Origin: Beaufortia kweichowensis
Taxonomy: Eukaryota > Chordata > Actinopteri > Cypriniformes > Gastromyzontidae
DNA: 64,000 bases
Assembly (NCBI GenBank): GCA_019155185.1
Contig: CM032801.1
Coordinates: forward strand, 1,532,761 to 1,596,760
Direction of reading: 5' to 3'
The notes below the pieces were generated by a model. It was not told the origin of the DNA and ran no database searches. It was given only the letters and a program-made list of their open reading frames with translations. Positions 1 to 14,100 of this stretch are shown here, in pieces (positions within the stretch are counted from its first letter, which is position 1; each line of letters begins with the position of its first letter). Position numbers and translations under genes: made by a program.

Positions 1-1032
1 ACCGACCGCTTTCAGTCCTTTTGATGTGATTCAGTCCATTCATTTCACTGTTCTCTCTTTAGCCCTGTTGTGTTGTTGTTAGCTAAACAAATCAACTTAT
101 GTAAGCGTTTCACATTCCTACACAGCAGCCACAAGCAAACGATATAAAATATTTAATATTTTAATATGATGTTATATGCGTTTATTTATGTATAACATTT
201 CAGTATTAAATTAATTGTAACACTTGATTTATAATAGGTAAGCTACCCTTCAGTTGTAACCCATTAGTGGCGCAGTGCATTTGATATTGAAAATAAAGAT
301 ATGAACATTAACAGTCATTTTACATTTTATTATTATAACCCTTAAAATTACTTCAAAAACAAACACACAGCATATAAACACCCCTTCACATCTCAAAATA
401 AATACTGTACACGACTGGTTCCCCAGTCCATAATACACACATACGTGTTTGAGATATTAAGAGTCATTCTAAGGCTTCCAGACAATCTATTGTTTTCTGG
501 CACAAAGCAGTGACTGTGGCCTTCGTGTATATATCCTCCAATATATCCACAGTTTAAAACACCTTTACCATCCAGTCCATATCATTCAGAACGAAAACAA
601 TAACAATGTGCAAAAACACTACTAATTCTGTCCATGTGCGAAACTTCTCTGAGTGATCGGTAATACTTCTCAATGCAGAACATGTTCCAGTCCGTGATAA
701 AGCTGAAGCGCGTTTCCTGCGTTCAGTCGTGGTTTCCCAAAAATCCACCTCTTTCTTACCTTTTATAGTCTAGAACATTTATCCACTACATAAAACCATT
801 TTTGTGGATGCTAAAGGTTACTTATTTAACCATACAGTTGTACAAAGAACCTTTAAGGAACCTTTATTTTTAGGAAGGTATTTTGTGTCCGTTGCGTCGT
901 TTAAAGACAGCGCGTCAAGTTAAAACACTAACTTTTCCGCCGTGTCCGTAACGCGTTAGAGGTCATTATGTCTAAAGGTGACTTTGCATTTACAACAAGT
1001 GGACTGAAATCTTCGCAGTGGACCTCAAAGCA
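1..1032. other. 3' flank of prr18, no gene seen
   Basis: AT-rich sequence downstream of the prr18 stop. It probably holds the prr18 3' UTR: minus-strand AATAAA signals are present at 863-868 (inside a repeat) and 181-186. Short open frames here have no domain, splice context or codon bias that I can support. Confidence 0.5.
741..885. repeat. Cyprinid dispersed repeat of the AAGAACC type
   Basis: The stretch carries the words ACAAAGAACCTTTAAGGAACC and ACCTTTATTTTTAGG, recognised as a degenerate copy of a common cyprinid non-autonomous repeat built from repeated AAGAACC/GGTTCTT words. Two further copies lie at 21421-21600 and 29580-29760. The family name is not certain. Confidence 0.45.
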
Positions 1033-1797
1033 TCAACTTTTAAGATGAGGCAACGATGACAGTTTATCAACTTTCCCAAAAGCAGCTGCGCTTTCCACCC
1101 CTTTCAGCCACTCTTTACATTTCCTCATGACAGTCTCGTCCACGTCTCCATCCTCCTCCTCGTATTCCACATCGTCATATTTATACTGATCGTTGAGGAG
1201 GGAGATCTTGACAATGGTGCTGATATCATTGGCACCTTCCAGTTTGGCAACAGGTCCGGTGCTCTTGTTATTGGAGCTGCTCTGCGCTCTCTTGGAAGGA
1301 AAGACCCTGCGGTGTCTGAGGTCCGCGGACGCGCAGCACTTCTGCTGCTTGGCCAACATCTGCTTCTCCAGGTTGCGCTTTTGGATGACCAGGATGGCTT
1401 CGGGTGTCAGGCTGAGGGAGAAATGAATCTCCTGCTCGCTTTCTTCTTTTGCTAGAGACGTCCTGGAGGAGTATTTATGGCTGGATTCTCCAGAGCTGGA
1501 TCGTGGGACGCTTTCGCATGAGGTAGCCAAGGGTTTGGGAACGCTCAGCCATGGCTGTCTGCTGTCCGTCTCGGGATCTGGTGGGATTCGGGTTGACTTA
1601 TGTCGTGCCTGATGTTTAATATGTGCCGGTGGCCACGGCGAGACCAGCTTATTCTTCTCCGACTCATCGTCGTCCTCCCTTCTCGGACTTAACGAGGATT
1701 GTGGAGGCGCGACGTTATCCCTGCTCTTCTTTTTCCTGAATAGCTCCTTTCTTGGCGATGATATCCGTGAGTGCAGGTTGATTGGTGGAAAAGGCAT
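1033..1797 (-). CDS. prr18: Proline-rich protein 18 (PRR18), single exon
   Basis: An uninterrupted 254-aa protein. I start it at the ATG at 1797-1795 because the product then begins MPFPP, as in mammalian PRR18; the two codons upstream (TTG AAA) extend the frame but are not an ATG start. Two blocks identify the family: residues 126-149, containing LTPEAILVIQKR and LEKQMLA, and residues 197-239, containing KISLLN, YDDVEYEEE and EWLKGVESAAA. The rest is low-complexity, basic and serine-rich (RKKK at 21-24), with much less proline than the mammalian protein. No signal peptide or membrane segment is visible. Molecular function is unknown; in mammals the gene is reported mainly from brain and oligodendrocytes (known of the family, not seen here). 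Next to sft2d1 in the same orientation, as in human 6q27. Confidence 0.93.
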   Translation of the reverse strand: MPFPPINLHSRISSPRKELFRKKKSRDNVAPPQSSLSPRREDDDESEKNKLVSPWPPAHIKHQARHKSTRIPPDPETDSRQPWLSVPKPLATSCESVPRSSSGESSHKYSSRTSLAKEESEQEIHFSLSLTPEAILVIQKRNLEKQMLAKQQKCCASADLRHRRVFPSKRAQSSSNNKSTGPVAKLEGANDISTIVKISLLNDQYKYDDVEYEEEDGDVDETVMRKCKEWLKGVESAAAFGKVDKLSSLPHLKS

Positions 1798-1910
1798 TTT
1801 CAACGTTATTCAAAGGTAAACTAGGTGAGAAATAAGTCCATTCGCCAGCGGATCTTTGGGTATCAGACGCAGTAGTCCATTACGCTCCGCATCTCACTGA
1901 TAGACTGACA

Positions 1911-1940
1911 AGGGGCGGGGCGACAGCAAGCTTTATATAG
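1911..1940 (-). promoter_or_regulatory. prr18: prr18 core promoter: TATA box and GC box
   Basis: Read on the minus strand, CTATATAAAG (1931-1940) is a strong TATA box about 135 bp upstream of the prr18 ATG. It is followed by a GC box CCCCGCCCC (about 1912-1920) near the expected transcription start. Start-site position is inferred. Confidence 0.6.
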
Positions 1941-4200
1941 TTTTCGACGGAAGGGGCGTGGTTACATAGTAAAGGTAAAAACAACAAAGGCATTCTCATG
2001 CATTAACAGGTCAGTTGAGACACATTTAAAAAATTACATTAAACAATTCCATAATTCCAAAATTAAAAACAAATTGTTCTTAAGCAACTGTTCTCAAGCC
2101 GTATACACATTTATAAACACCTGTCTAAGCACTTATACAATAACACACCTTTTGGGTTTGTTTTATTTTTAGTTTGGAATGGTTTAATTAGAATATTTAA
2201 CATGTTTAGTTAATGGCCGGCCAGGTCAATTCTATAATGTTTTGAAGCCTTATATTAGCAATTTAGGGATTGATTTGTCAACTATTCTGTGGAAAAGTTT
2301 TCCTCCTCAAGTACCCCTGAGTGAGTGCATAGGATTTTGAACTTGTATTGAACTTGTATTGTGCTACCATTGTGTATTAAGTGTTGTTATCCACTTTAAT
2401 TAATTATGTATTTACTTATTTACATATGTTAATTCATTTAGGTATTCTGAATATCTAAAAAAAATATTTATTTATTTTTTCTCTCCTTTTTAGTGGCCTG
2501 TTTATGTGTATTTTTGTTTTGTGTGTTTTGTTAAAGTTGAAAATGTTCAATAAAGATATTAAAAAAAAAGAATGGTTTAATTATCTAAATAGTTTAAACA
2601 GATTTATTTTCTTTCAAATTGTTGAAATATTCAGAAGACTAACAGATTTGATGTCTTTATCTCTTAAAACTGCAATGTAACGGAATGCAGCTATCGAAGC
2701 TTCATAATTCAGATCCAACCAATGATACTCATTTGACTGAATGTCAATATTTTCTCCTTGGCAACCTTGGCAAAGCACAGACAAGGTTAAAGACAAGAGC
2801 TGCGCTCATTGTTATTGATCTGTCGTCCTCCTTTCCAACTATTTATAATTCGACAGTGACAGCTGCTATGGCTCCCAGCCACTGTGAAGTGTTTCAGGCC
2901 CAGAGTGATGAAGAAAATAATCGATATACTTATAAAAGCATACAGACAGATGCTTGTTTTCACAAACAATAGCCCTAGATTGTCTTTTGGATATAATTAT
3001 AGACATTGTAAAAACTATCTGCCTTAGCTAATATTTGACTATAGACAAGTATTACTAAATGTATGCAGTAACAAAGCTTCTGTTTTTTTCTAAAGACATG
3101 TGAAACATTGTATTTAATGTAATGCAAATGTATCAAGCAAGAGAAACAACGTAGCACTATTGTAAAACTATAGTAAAGGAAAAAATTAGCCCAAAATGAA
3201 AATAGCCACAAAAGGTGCATTGCACATTGCACCAGGTATGGTGTCATTGATGCACCATTGGTTCTTGCATGAGCTGTAACTGAAAACAATGCTGCATGAC
3301 ATGAAAGCAAACAGTGACTGAATACTTAAAACTGAAATATCCTTTGAATTTGGAGAGTAAAATGTTATGCATTTATTAATGTTTAAAAAAATATAAATAA
3401 AGGCTATAAACCGTGAACATCATTGATCACAGCTGCAATAATCACCACCAAGAACGGTTCTACAGTACACATCCTGGCTCAAGCATTTTGTTTTGCTGTT
3501 CTTTGTGTAAAGTGTAAAATCTATTTGAAAATCTAAAGCATTATATATCCTCTCAGGATATCAGAGGCCAATATCACATCATGGCAATTATAGTCACATG
3601 ATCAGCATTGTGCACAACAGGAGTGTGCAGTGGAGGAGGGATGCTCAAGAAAACAGAGCACTCCCACAGTTGTCATGGAAACCGCATCAATGGAACCACA
3701 GGCTCCTTGCTCAGGCAGTCTAAAAACAGACAAGCCACTCTAGGTTATTAGGTCACGTTAGCATCACGTGATGCTCAGAAGTGAAGAAAAAACCTGTATC
3801 TGTTCATGTGGGAGATGATCATAAGGGTTTAAAAAAGAAACACGTTGTTTCTTAAATTAAGAATACAAGAGAAAGTCTGACACATGGAATACCATCATCT
3901 TGTCTTTTGAGATTCAGCGTGGCGAGAGACAGCTGTCTCTGTTGCCCTGCAGGGCTCAGACAGCTAACATTACATGCATCATTATTCAGAACACATCAGC
4001 CTGAAAAAAGTGACACATTAACTACAGCAGGAAAATACATTTACAGAACATTTAATGAATATTGTATTTATTTAGTGTGTGTAACACTTGACATTTTTTA
4101 ATATATTTGGTAGAAACGTATTTTTTTGTACAAAAATGAACATTAATAATTGATTTCATTCATAACATCACACTTAATGCACTTGTTTAACTAGCAGTAT
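1941..4200. other. Intergenic prr18-sft2d1, no gene seen
   Basis: AT-rich sequence. The only structured part is near 2220-2570, which ends in TTCAATAAAGATATTAAAAAAAAA: a polyadenylation signal plus A-tail on the plus strand, as left by a retroposed LINE or processed-transcript 3' end. No protein remnant was recognised in it. Confidence 0.4.
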
Positions 4201-4221
4201 ATCATCTATTAAGCATCATTT

Positions 4222-4462
4222 GAAGAAAATGTTCACCCAAAATCTTATTCACCGTCAGGTTTTACAAGTTTTTCATAAGTGAACCCAACCCAGTCTCATT
4301 ATATCAGTATATAAATATCTTTGTATATAAATTCTTTAAAAGTTATTCTCTTGTGTTCAACAGAAAAATAAAATCCTACATGTTTGCAATGACATGAGGT
4401 TAAGTAAGGTTAAGTAAGGGATGAAAGAATAGTCATTTCTGGGTGAACTCTCCCTTTAAAGC
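4222..4462. mobile_element. MITE-like cyprinid repeat with inverted ends
   Basis: The left part reads TGTTCACCCAAAAT and the right part GGGTGAACTCTCCCTTTAA, i.e. inverted copies of a terminal word (TTAAAGGGATAGTTCACCC) very abundant in cyprinid genomes. The interior also keeps family words (TTGTGTTCAACAGAAAAATAAA; GACATGAGG). The copy is degenerate. Other fragments of the family lie at 12678-12722 and 37762-37860, and perhaps at 7297-7345. Confidence 0.6.
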
Positions 4463-4469
4463 ACTTTGC

Positions 4470-4933
<464 letters not shown>

Positions 4934-5186
4934 AAAAAAACAAAAAGCTTTAGGAAAAAGAACAGGAAACAATTTAAAGGCTTATTTGAAATGAAAATCT
5001 TTCATAATACATATGCACTCTGACTTTTCACACATTTACTTAAAATTATTATATTAAGACAAAAGAGGAAATGTTTTAGGTCATCAAAAACAGTGCTTTA
5101 GATTCTGAGATGGAAAAATCCTAAACACGCCATATTTTACATATTTACTTTTTCAAAGCAGGACATCCAATGAATTACTGCATAGT

Positions 5187-8100
5187 TTAGCTCAAACAGG
5201 AGGTGAAGCACTTCATAACAGCATCTCTGTGAACATAAAACAGACATAGAAGTATTATATTGGTGGGGGTGCTACAGAATTTATGAGTGATATTAAAATC
5301 CCCCCAAAAAACAGATGTTATAGAATAATAATAATAATAGTAATACATATTTAATCCTAAACACAATGATAGCACGAAAATGCTATCATTGCTTACTGAA
5401 AATGCTGTTTATTGTTTTGAGCTTAATTCTTTAATAAAAACAACAAGACTTAAATGAGATTGTTGATCTGTTTTTTGGCTGGGTGGAGCTTTTGCAAGTA
5501 AATTTATAATGAACTCAATGACATCCCAACCCCTTTTTCAACCCTTTCTGGTACCTAAAGGACACTTTGAATATCTTTGTATTGGCCCTCTATTTTTTTA
5601 GATTGTTACATTAAAGATAACTCTTTAAGGCATTCCTCATCAAATACATAAATTCTGATATACACACTGAATATCAACAAGACTGAAAAACATCAGGATG
5701 TCATTTTTTGCTATGTCGCCCAGCCCTAGTATGGATCGAAGGGATGAGGTAACCCATCACGGTCTCCAAGGCAACAGCGGAACAAGGTCAGGGTGCCTCC
5801 TGCCTCAGGCTCCGCCCCTTCCCTCTCTCCTCGGCTTCTGTCACCCTCTCTAAATGTGTTGCTATGCAGACTTTGTCATGCTCGAAATTCACAGGAAGTG
5901 GAGGAGGTGTGAAAGCACTCAAGGTTAAAAGGAAGAGTAGAGAATAAAGGAAAGAAATAGATTGACGAATGTCTGCAGACGTTACGCGTCCCTCCAGCAT
6001 TACACGCGCCCACACACCAGCCTCTATCAGGCGACTAGTTTAGCGTTTGGCCTTAAAAGCACTGCACATACAGCATATAAATAAATGATGAAGAACTCCC
6101 TCTGCTTTCTGATGAAATATGAGAGCAACGGATGTCTTGACACAGATGATGGATTTCCTTCAAAAAGGCTGAATAAGCCAGAACGTAAATTGCAAATTGA
6201 AAAACACATTATGTGCTAATAGAAATGCAGACAAATTATGTGATTATTATTAGCATATAATTTCCCCAAAAACAAATATGTTATGTTGTTTGACATGTGG
6301 AGAGGAGGTTGGGTGATACAGATACATAAATCAAATCAGATCCGTCATAAATCAAGATCTGTCTTCCTTAAATAATTTCTAGCCAAGTAAACACTTTTGA
6401 GCGATAAACTGTCCAACTGTAATGTCTTTTTGCTTCTTTAATACAGATCATGGGCACTGTTACAACATCTCTGTCTTAACGTTCCAATACTCATGGGTCA
6501 AGAGATTAGAAATTGTCAACTGCAAAAATTGTCAAATGGCACAGGCTTTATGAAACGTTTTTGGTAAATGAAAAGTACATTAAAATGTGCACAAAAAAGC
6601 ACACTGCTCATGAAGAAAACATCTAAAAACAGAGACCTCTGTGATGAACAGCTTGTGATGGCTGCTCATGCTAATCCAGTAAAAACACAGAGAAATAAGC
6701 CCTAACGCAGGGTTTTTAAAGCTACTCAACAATAGCATTACTGAGCTTGGGTGTGGGTACATTTAGGTAAACAATCAACAATGAAACAATGGGATACATC
6801 TAGATGAATCACCCAAAGGTAAATGAAGAGATGGTTCAAGGGTTTGGTCTACAGATGAAACAAAAGCAGCAGGTGGAACACAAAGGGAATCATTCAGGAG
6901 AAAATGTTTTTTCTGAAGGAGAGAGAGAGCGTCTGGATGGGGGATGGGGTTTCCCGCCTGTCAGATCCTATCAGAAACATGTACAAGCACCTTTGGCTGA
7001 AAAAAGAGGAGGGTTCAGAGTATACGGATCCTTTCTTTTTCAAAGATCCAATGATACTCAATGTTCAAATGGAATTGGGGCGAGTACCAATACTTACAAT
7101 GAACCTGTGATCCTTGACTGATTTAATAATATTAATTTTCACAATCAATTTTCTCTGAATTTGTAATAGAGCTGAGCCAGCCACAGACCAGATTATAGTC
7201 TACTCGGGTTCCTTTTTCATCATTGTCCTTTCATCCTTAACCTTGATTGCCACCCACATACAGTAATATTTAATTTGAACTAATTAACAAATAACATTTA
7301 AAGATAATTTGCCACATTATTAAAACCTTCATGTTGTTCCACGCTGATAGTTTAAAATATTTTATGTTTGCAAACGACTTTTTGAAAGCTGGAAAAGAAA
7401 TATTGCTGTATTTGCTGTAAAATTGCTGTAAATAGCTGTATTTGTATTTTATACCATATTTTCAGCTAAAAATCTTTTTTTGCAGAAAAACAATGTCACC
7501 TACATCTTTCTTAGCAAAACTGAACTGATCTCTTCTTTAATACAGCACCTCCTAACCTATTTGTGACCTATTTGTGATCTTAAAGAGGCCATGTTCATTT
7601 TCACTGCATGTCTTACTGATATAATCAAAAAATAGCACACCATCATTAATCTCAAAACAAGAACAAACTGATCTGGATGAGCCTTTCGCCCAATCACAGC
7701 AGAGATGACATTTATGTGTTTGTTAAGGTATTAGATAAATGACCTTAAGGTTCTCAAGCCGCGGAGGCGACATAAAAACAAGCAGCCGTTTGTATGACAC
7801 TGGAAGAGCACTGTGCTGCTGTAGGGATTACTGCCATATGGTGAAGGCCAACAGCCGTAAAACCATGAGTAAATAACAACATGTTTTCATTCAGGGAATT
7901 CAGCTCCTCCTGTGTACACGACCCAATCCAACCCAACAAACCTTCGACTAGATAATAGAGGGTGTCACGGTCTGACACGCTGCCATTTGGAGACAAACTT
8001 CTGACTGCACTGGGAGTGTTTGAGGTTTAAACAGGCAGTTGAGTCAATGTGCTTGGGCTGACTCATCAAACCGTTAACCGCAGAGCATTGTCATAGGAAG

Positions 8101-11100
8101 ATCCTAGTCTATACCAACGGTATAACACAAAATAGAAATAAGGAATGTTTATACATTTGTTGTTTCTAAATAAAACATAAAAATATGTATCTAAAGCATT
8201 AAGCCATAAGAGGCTAAGTGTTATTTTTGTTTTATCATGGATGGATGATGTTGACCGAAGTTTTTATAATGCCTTTGAAAAAGGTGGAAACCTTTAGGTG
8301 GAAGGTGGAAAGGTGGAAACCTTTAACCTGTTAACTGTCACCGTTCCTCAGGAGGAACACCTATGTTATTTCCTTATTTAATTTTTATATTTCATAGTTG
8401 AATATTAATCTAATCATGACAAACTATAAATTGATGGAAAGGTATAAGACTCGAGATGAAATATTTGACAAATCTTTATAACAATAAACATAAACGAACC
8501 GGAATGTAAATGATAAAAATACCTAAAATAAAAAATGTAAAAGACTTCAAAAATGTTTGAAATATCTCATATCCAAAAATATTTTTTTTTTAGTTCAAAT
8601 TGCATTTTCACTTTTTTTCAAATTGATTCAATTTTTTTCTAAAATACAGTTACTGTTTATTATAAACGTAATATCTCTAAATATAAATTCTGATCAGATC
8701 AGCTGTGTGTGATGTTGTAAAATGCTGATAAATGCACATCATTCATCTGCCAGGCTGCTTTGTGGAATGAACGTTCTAAGATATAATTCTATACAATTAT
8801 TATTACTAATAAAACTTTAATAAAACTAATAAACTAATAAAACTAATAAAATGCTTTTTTAAATATATCTGACACATGTGGTTAATAAAAGCAAAAATCC
8901 ACTCATGTGCACCTGTAACTCTACCACACTTTTAGTCTCTAAACATAAAAAACTCACATGTGGCATATTAATTTGAACATGTATATTTTAAATACAGAAT
9001 GATTTGTGTCAATTAAATATAGATATATAACAAACATGAAAGAAAGAAAGAATACATGGAGGCGAGATCAGGGATGTTCTTACCGTGCAAATGGAATGTA
9101 AGAGATGCTGTACCTAAAGACACACAAACACACAGTGTTAATACTTCCCACTTTTACTTAGCACCTATTAAATATTCTAATAATGCCTACAGTAGATGCA
9201 AAAACACAATACCCTGAAAGGAAATTAAATTTTAATAATCGCAGAGTAAATCCACAAGTACGTCATAGACGGCAGTTACAGCTTTTAAAGTAATGAAATG
9301 ATGTGCTTTTTACGTAAGAGATGTGTTTTCGCTGCAAGCTCATTAAAAGACTCTTATCAGAAATTCAGAAAATCAGAAAAAGATGAACTCTCTGCATGCA
9401 TGACTTTAATTAATATCCACTTTGATTTAATCAATCTGTACAAAAACAATTATATACAAATACATTTAAAATGCATTAAATGAAGTTTACAAGGAATTTG
9501 TTAAACACAAATCGTTTTCAAAGAAAGAAATCCCAGAAATCTGTGTCATCTCTGATGCATCTCACCGGTCTCAGGGAATTCCCAGAATTCCCTTCAGACA
9601 TGCTTCATGTGGTTGCTAGAGTGATAGCTGGCAGTAAGAGGAAGACTGCTGGTGGTCTGAGACACAGTGTGCATGGAGGAAGAGAACGTCCAGATAGTGA
9701 AACTGACAGCAATTACATGGCCAATAAAATCTGGCCTATTGACGTGGGTAAAACTGGGCAGCCAGGAGCGCTCAAATGGCACGTACACACACACATGCTG
9801 AGTTTCCATGTTTTATGGGGCTTTCTATAAACATAATGACTATTATACTGTACAAACTGTACATTGTATCCCCTACCCCTAAATCTAACCCCAACACAAA
9901 CCTTTCTGCACTTTAAAATTTTCAAATAAACATCATTCAGTATGATTTATAAGCTTAAGTTTTCCAAAAATGTCCAAATATCCAATGATCTATTCTTACT
10001 CCTGTATAAGCTTTTATAAGGCAAAATTGTCCTTTTGTCTAACTCAATTGTCTGTTTGTAAGACAATTGTGTGTCAATGCAGCCAATAAAAGTGACTGCA
10101 CAAACACATAAAAAGTCTTTTCTTATTTGTGTTGTGGCAGTACAGGGGAACGGTGAGCCCAGTCCACCTGTTAGTGCACCTGTGCGCTGCTCATAGCCAA
10201 GTGAAGGGGTCAAGACACGCTTAGAGGATCAGATTAGTTCCACTGCCCATTTCTGTTTAGCTGCTTTAGAGGCATGGGAATCCAGCCCATCCAACTGTTA
10301 TTCTGGGCTGTACAGTATATGTTCTTGTAATTACAAATGTGGCTAAATTTAAAAGCAAGGATTCATTACATTCACTTGGAATTGAGCAGAACAGTCACAA
10401 CTATGTGGTCATGCCTCAAACCTGCAGCCAGACACAGATGGCAAACTATTCTGTTTCATTAACACACAAGTGTCCAGAGATGCAAGACAGAAGATACTTT
10501 TGATCTATCCTAGCTTAATATGCAAAGCACTCTATTCATGGGCTGATTACCAAAAATACTGTATAACAAAAACCATGCTCGGGTGTTGCTTCTATCAGTT
10601 TCAAAATGCACTGACACCCTTGTCAACAGATAATTTTCAACGGTTGTGCTGCAGCAAGCGCTACATAGTGCTGTGCAGCTTCACATTATTCTGTACGAGA
10701 GGAGTGTCATCATGAGCTCTTCTGGTGGGGTAGCGTGATCTTTTGGTAAAGGAACATTGCCATCTACATCTAAATACTCCAGTGATTAGGACTGGTTTTT
10801 ATTGTTTTCCAGTGCAGTAATAGTTGTTAATTAATAGTGTACTTACCCAAAACACTGGTAACTACATGTACTTAACATGGGAAGGGTTAGTTTTAGGCTT
10901 AGGATCAGGGCTGGTACCCAATAATTACACAGTTTCACAGTAAGTACAAAGCATGGACATGTAGAACCGGACTGTAAAATAAAGAAATCCATGCAAGAAC
11001 AGTTAATTGTTCTGTTCAAATGCTACTGGTAATGTGTCTTATTAATATGTTCAAAACTGTTAAAATCCTCTACCATATACAGTATAGTTGAAAGGTTTGA

Positions 11101-14100
11101 TTCACTATTACTCTATGTTTAACAGATGTCTTTCACCTACCATGTCATGGCCAAAAACTGTAAAATGCAGAAGATGATTGCCAGACCCCTTTTATTCCAC
11201 TGTAGGGACACAAACGTGAAATTAAAAAAGTTAACTGTTAACAGAAATTAACAGTTTCTGTTAACAGAAATTCAACAATAAATCATTGTTTATTGTAGAA
11301 ATCTTACCCAAAAGACTGCACATAATGTCAACACAAGACACAGCTGGAGGAAAACAACACACAAAATCACCAACAATTTTCAAATAGTTTTAAAGCTTAG
11401 ATGAGTTACTATTTTATGTAAAGAAATATTTCTCTTGTACTACAGTTATTAAATGTTAAGCACTTAATACGTTGACCCTTTATTATGCATCTACCAACCT
11501 GCGATTTGCACAAGGTGCCGATCATACTTATGCATAATATTACATGCATCATGACAGATAATAAACATACTTTGTTTTTAAAATTTGTAGCCAATTTTGA
11601 ATATAAAAAAAACAACAATACTGTGCAAGTCACATTTATCATTACACGTTTATATGCATTATATATACACACAAATGCTTACAGAATTAACAGAATTGAT
11701 TGCATGTTATTATATTTGCCACATTACTCATATAAATATCAACATCTGCTATTGAAAACCACGTATTGGCCAAGCATAAATAAAAGAGATAAAGGGATAA
11801 ACAATGTTTTAAGGCAGTGGGTGGGGTAGACACTCTTTCTTACCAGCATCACAATAGTGGCTATGAGTCTTGTGGGCTCAAACATACGCTTCAGCTGTTT
11901 AAGGGGTCCCATCAGGAAACAGGTGCTGTAGAACAACACACAACACGATGAAACCAGAGGCAAAAATGCCAAAACAGTGTTTTACAGTATGCTAATTATA
12001 TGTGTTAAGAAGTTACAAACTTGTAAATACAGTATGCGCTAGATAGGTGTATAAAAATCTAGGGACCATTGTAGTGATGGGCCAGTAAGCGACCAAGGTT
12101 TAAATCTAAATATATAATTGTATGACATTCAATACATTTCTTTTAATACTTATGTATTTGAAATAAGACAATGAAAAATAAAGACTAATTAAATTGGATT
12201 TCCAATTTTCCAAAAACATCGTTTTTGCCATTGAAATGTATATCAGAGATGCTAAATGTGCCTTAACGGTCTTAAAATAGAAAAAATGTATTGATTTTAA
12301 TTTGAGTGACAGGATGACATCAAAGGCCCCAATTAGCATAATTCCTAAATCAATATAGTTTTTTTAATTAATTTATGCTGTGAGACATCAGCAAAATAAA
12401 ATGAATTAGAAACACAATGACACTGCAGACTCATGGAGATTAGATGAAAGGTGCTTGTGTCCCGCAGGGATAAACCCATTGCCCTTAACCAGATCACATA
12501 AACACTAATGCATGAGCCAGCGATGATGTCACCCTCAGACATACAGTACAACTATATTCTAATACTTTCAAGCAAGATTTAATGGTCAACAAAGAAAAAC
12601 AGGTTTGCTCATTTCCTATATTAGCAAAGTATGTGCGTTTAATAACAAAAAAAAAGATTTAAAAATAGTATACAGGTGGATAAATGATGACATTATTTGT
12701 GGGTGAACTATTCCTTTAAATCTAATGGTTTTCTGGTATAGTTGAAATCTATACTCTATTTGGTGCACATGCATAGCTGTAGATAAACTTCATGATGTGT
12801 CCTCATTTCAGTCTGGGTCACGGCCTTTTTAAAAAAGGTTTCCTGATGCACCTGCTAATACATCCTGCCAATAGGTTTCTAAACCACATCCATGACCAGA
12901 GCTGGTGTTGTGTATGTGTTTTAATCAGGTAACCCAGACAGCACATTGAGAAGTCTTAGCTCTGTCTAAACAGCTTTGTGATTCAGGATGGAGTCTGGTT
13001 ACTAATCAAACCTCATTGAATTTAAACCTCGAGTGGCCAAATGGCTCGGTTTAATGATTTCTCACAGGCATGAGTGCTTCAAAGTGAAAAGCGGGCCACT
13101 GATATGCAGAGGTGAAGTCTGGGAGAATGCCAGGGGAATTCTTTTGGGCCATTTTTCCATCTCACTGCCCTGGTTACTAACCGGCCCTCTTCCTGATACC
13201 TGCGTCACAATGTGGATAGCTGACCACCAGATTTCCGTCATACGTGGTTGTCATGTCTACTGGAATTTCAGTTACACTGTCTGATTTTAAATTATGCAGA
13301 AATGCACTGCAAAACCAAAGGAAGTAAGATGAAACTACATTTTGCATTAAGAGAATTATTGGGATTTCCTTAGTCTATTTTTAGCCTCTACATATGGCTT
13401 GAGTTCTTGCGTTAATGGAAGTCTACAAATTGTTTTCCTGTTTAATAGGACTGAGATTGTATGTATGACTGCATGAAGTATTGCTGAATTTCTAAAAAAA
13501 GGCTGTCTGTAATGCATGTGTAATGCATAAGTAAAGAAAAACAAACTAACCATGTTTGATAATGAGGAATTTAAACAAACACATAGTTCTAAATATAAGC
13601 AATAGTAAAAATAATGATCATTTTCACAGTAACGCAAATCATCCTGCTTAAATAATGATTTTCTTTTTTCTAAAAACAGCTTAAATTATATTAATCATGA
13701 CATGTAGGGCGCATATCACGCAAGAAGAACCGTTTTTTTATGTGCTATATGTTTACTGCAGATAAAGCAAGTTGACAGCTATCATCAAACAAAAGGAATA
13801 GTCATTCACAATAAAATAAAAAAATGAGCAAAGACGATGCAATCATCTACTAAATGTTGTATTGATTACTGAAACTCTCCGGTCTGCAAGTCAATTTCTG
13901 AGAACTAGACAGACCTGTTTGAGACTTTGGCAACAGAACATCCCGCCCCATGGCAACCCAACAACACTGTAGGAGGACAAGAACAGTCTTCTAAACCCAA
14001 TGAATGACAATAGCTGTCAACTGGAGCCAAATGAACATTTTCAAAGGCAGATCAGGCTTAGTTACACACTGAATAAGGCATGCTGTATTCTTATTTTCCA

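Noticed and set aside
1798..1803. Two extra N-terminal codons on prr18
   Set aside because: The upstream codon is TTG; the ATG six bases later gives the family-like MPFPP start.
2614..3310. Short frames of 60-111 codons on both strands
   Set aside because: AT-rich chance frames without conserved words or splice signals.
6804..7121. 105-codon plus-strand frame in the sft2d1 last intron
   Set aside because: Low-complexity, no splice context, no family recognised, and next to a degenerate repeat.
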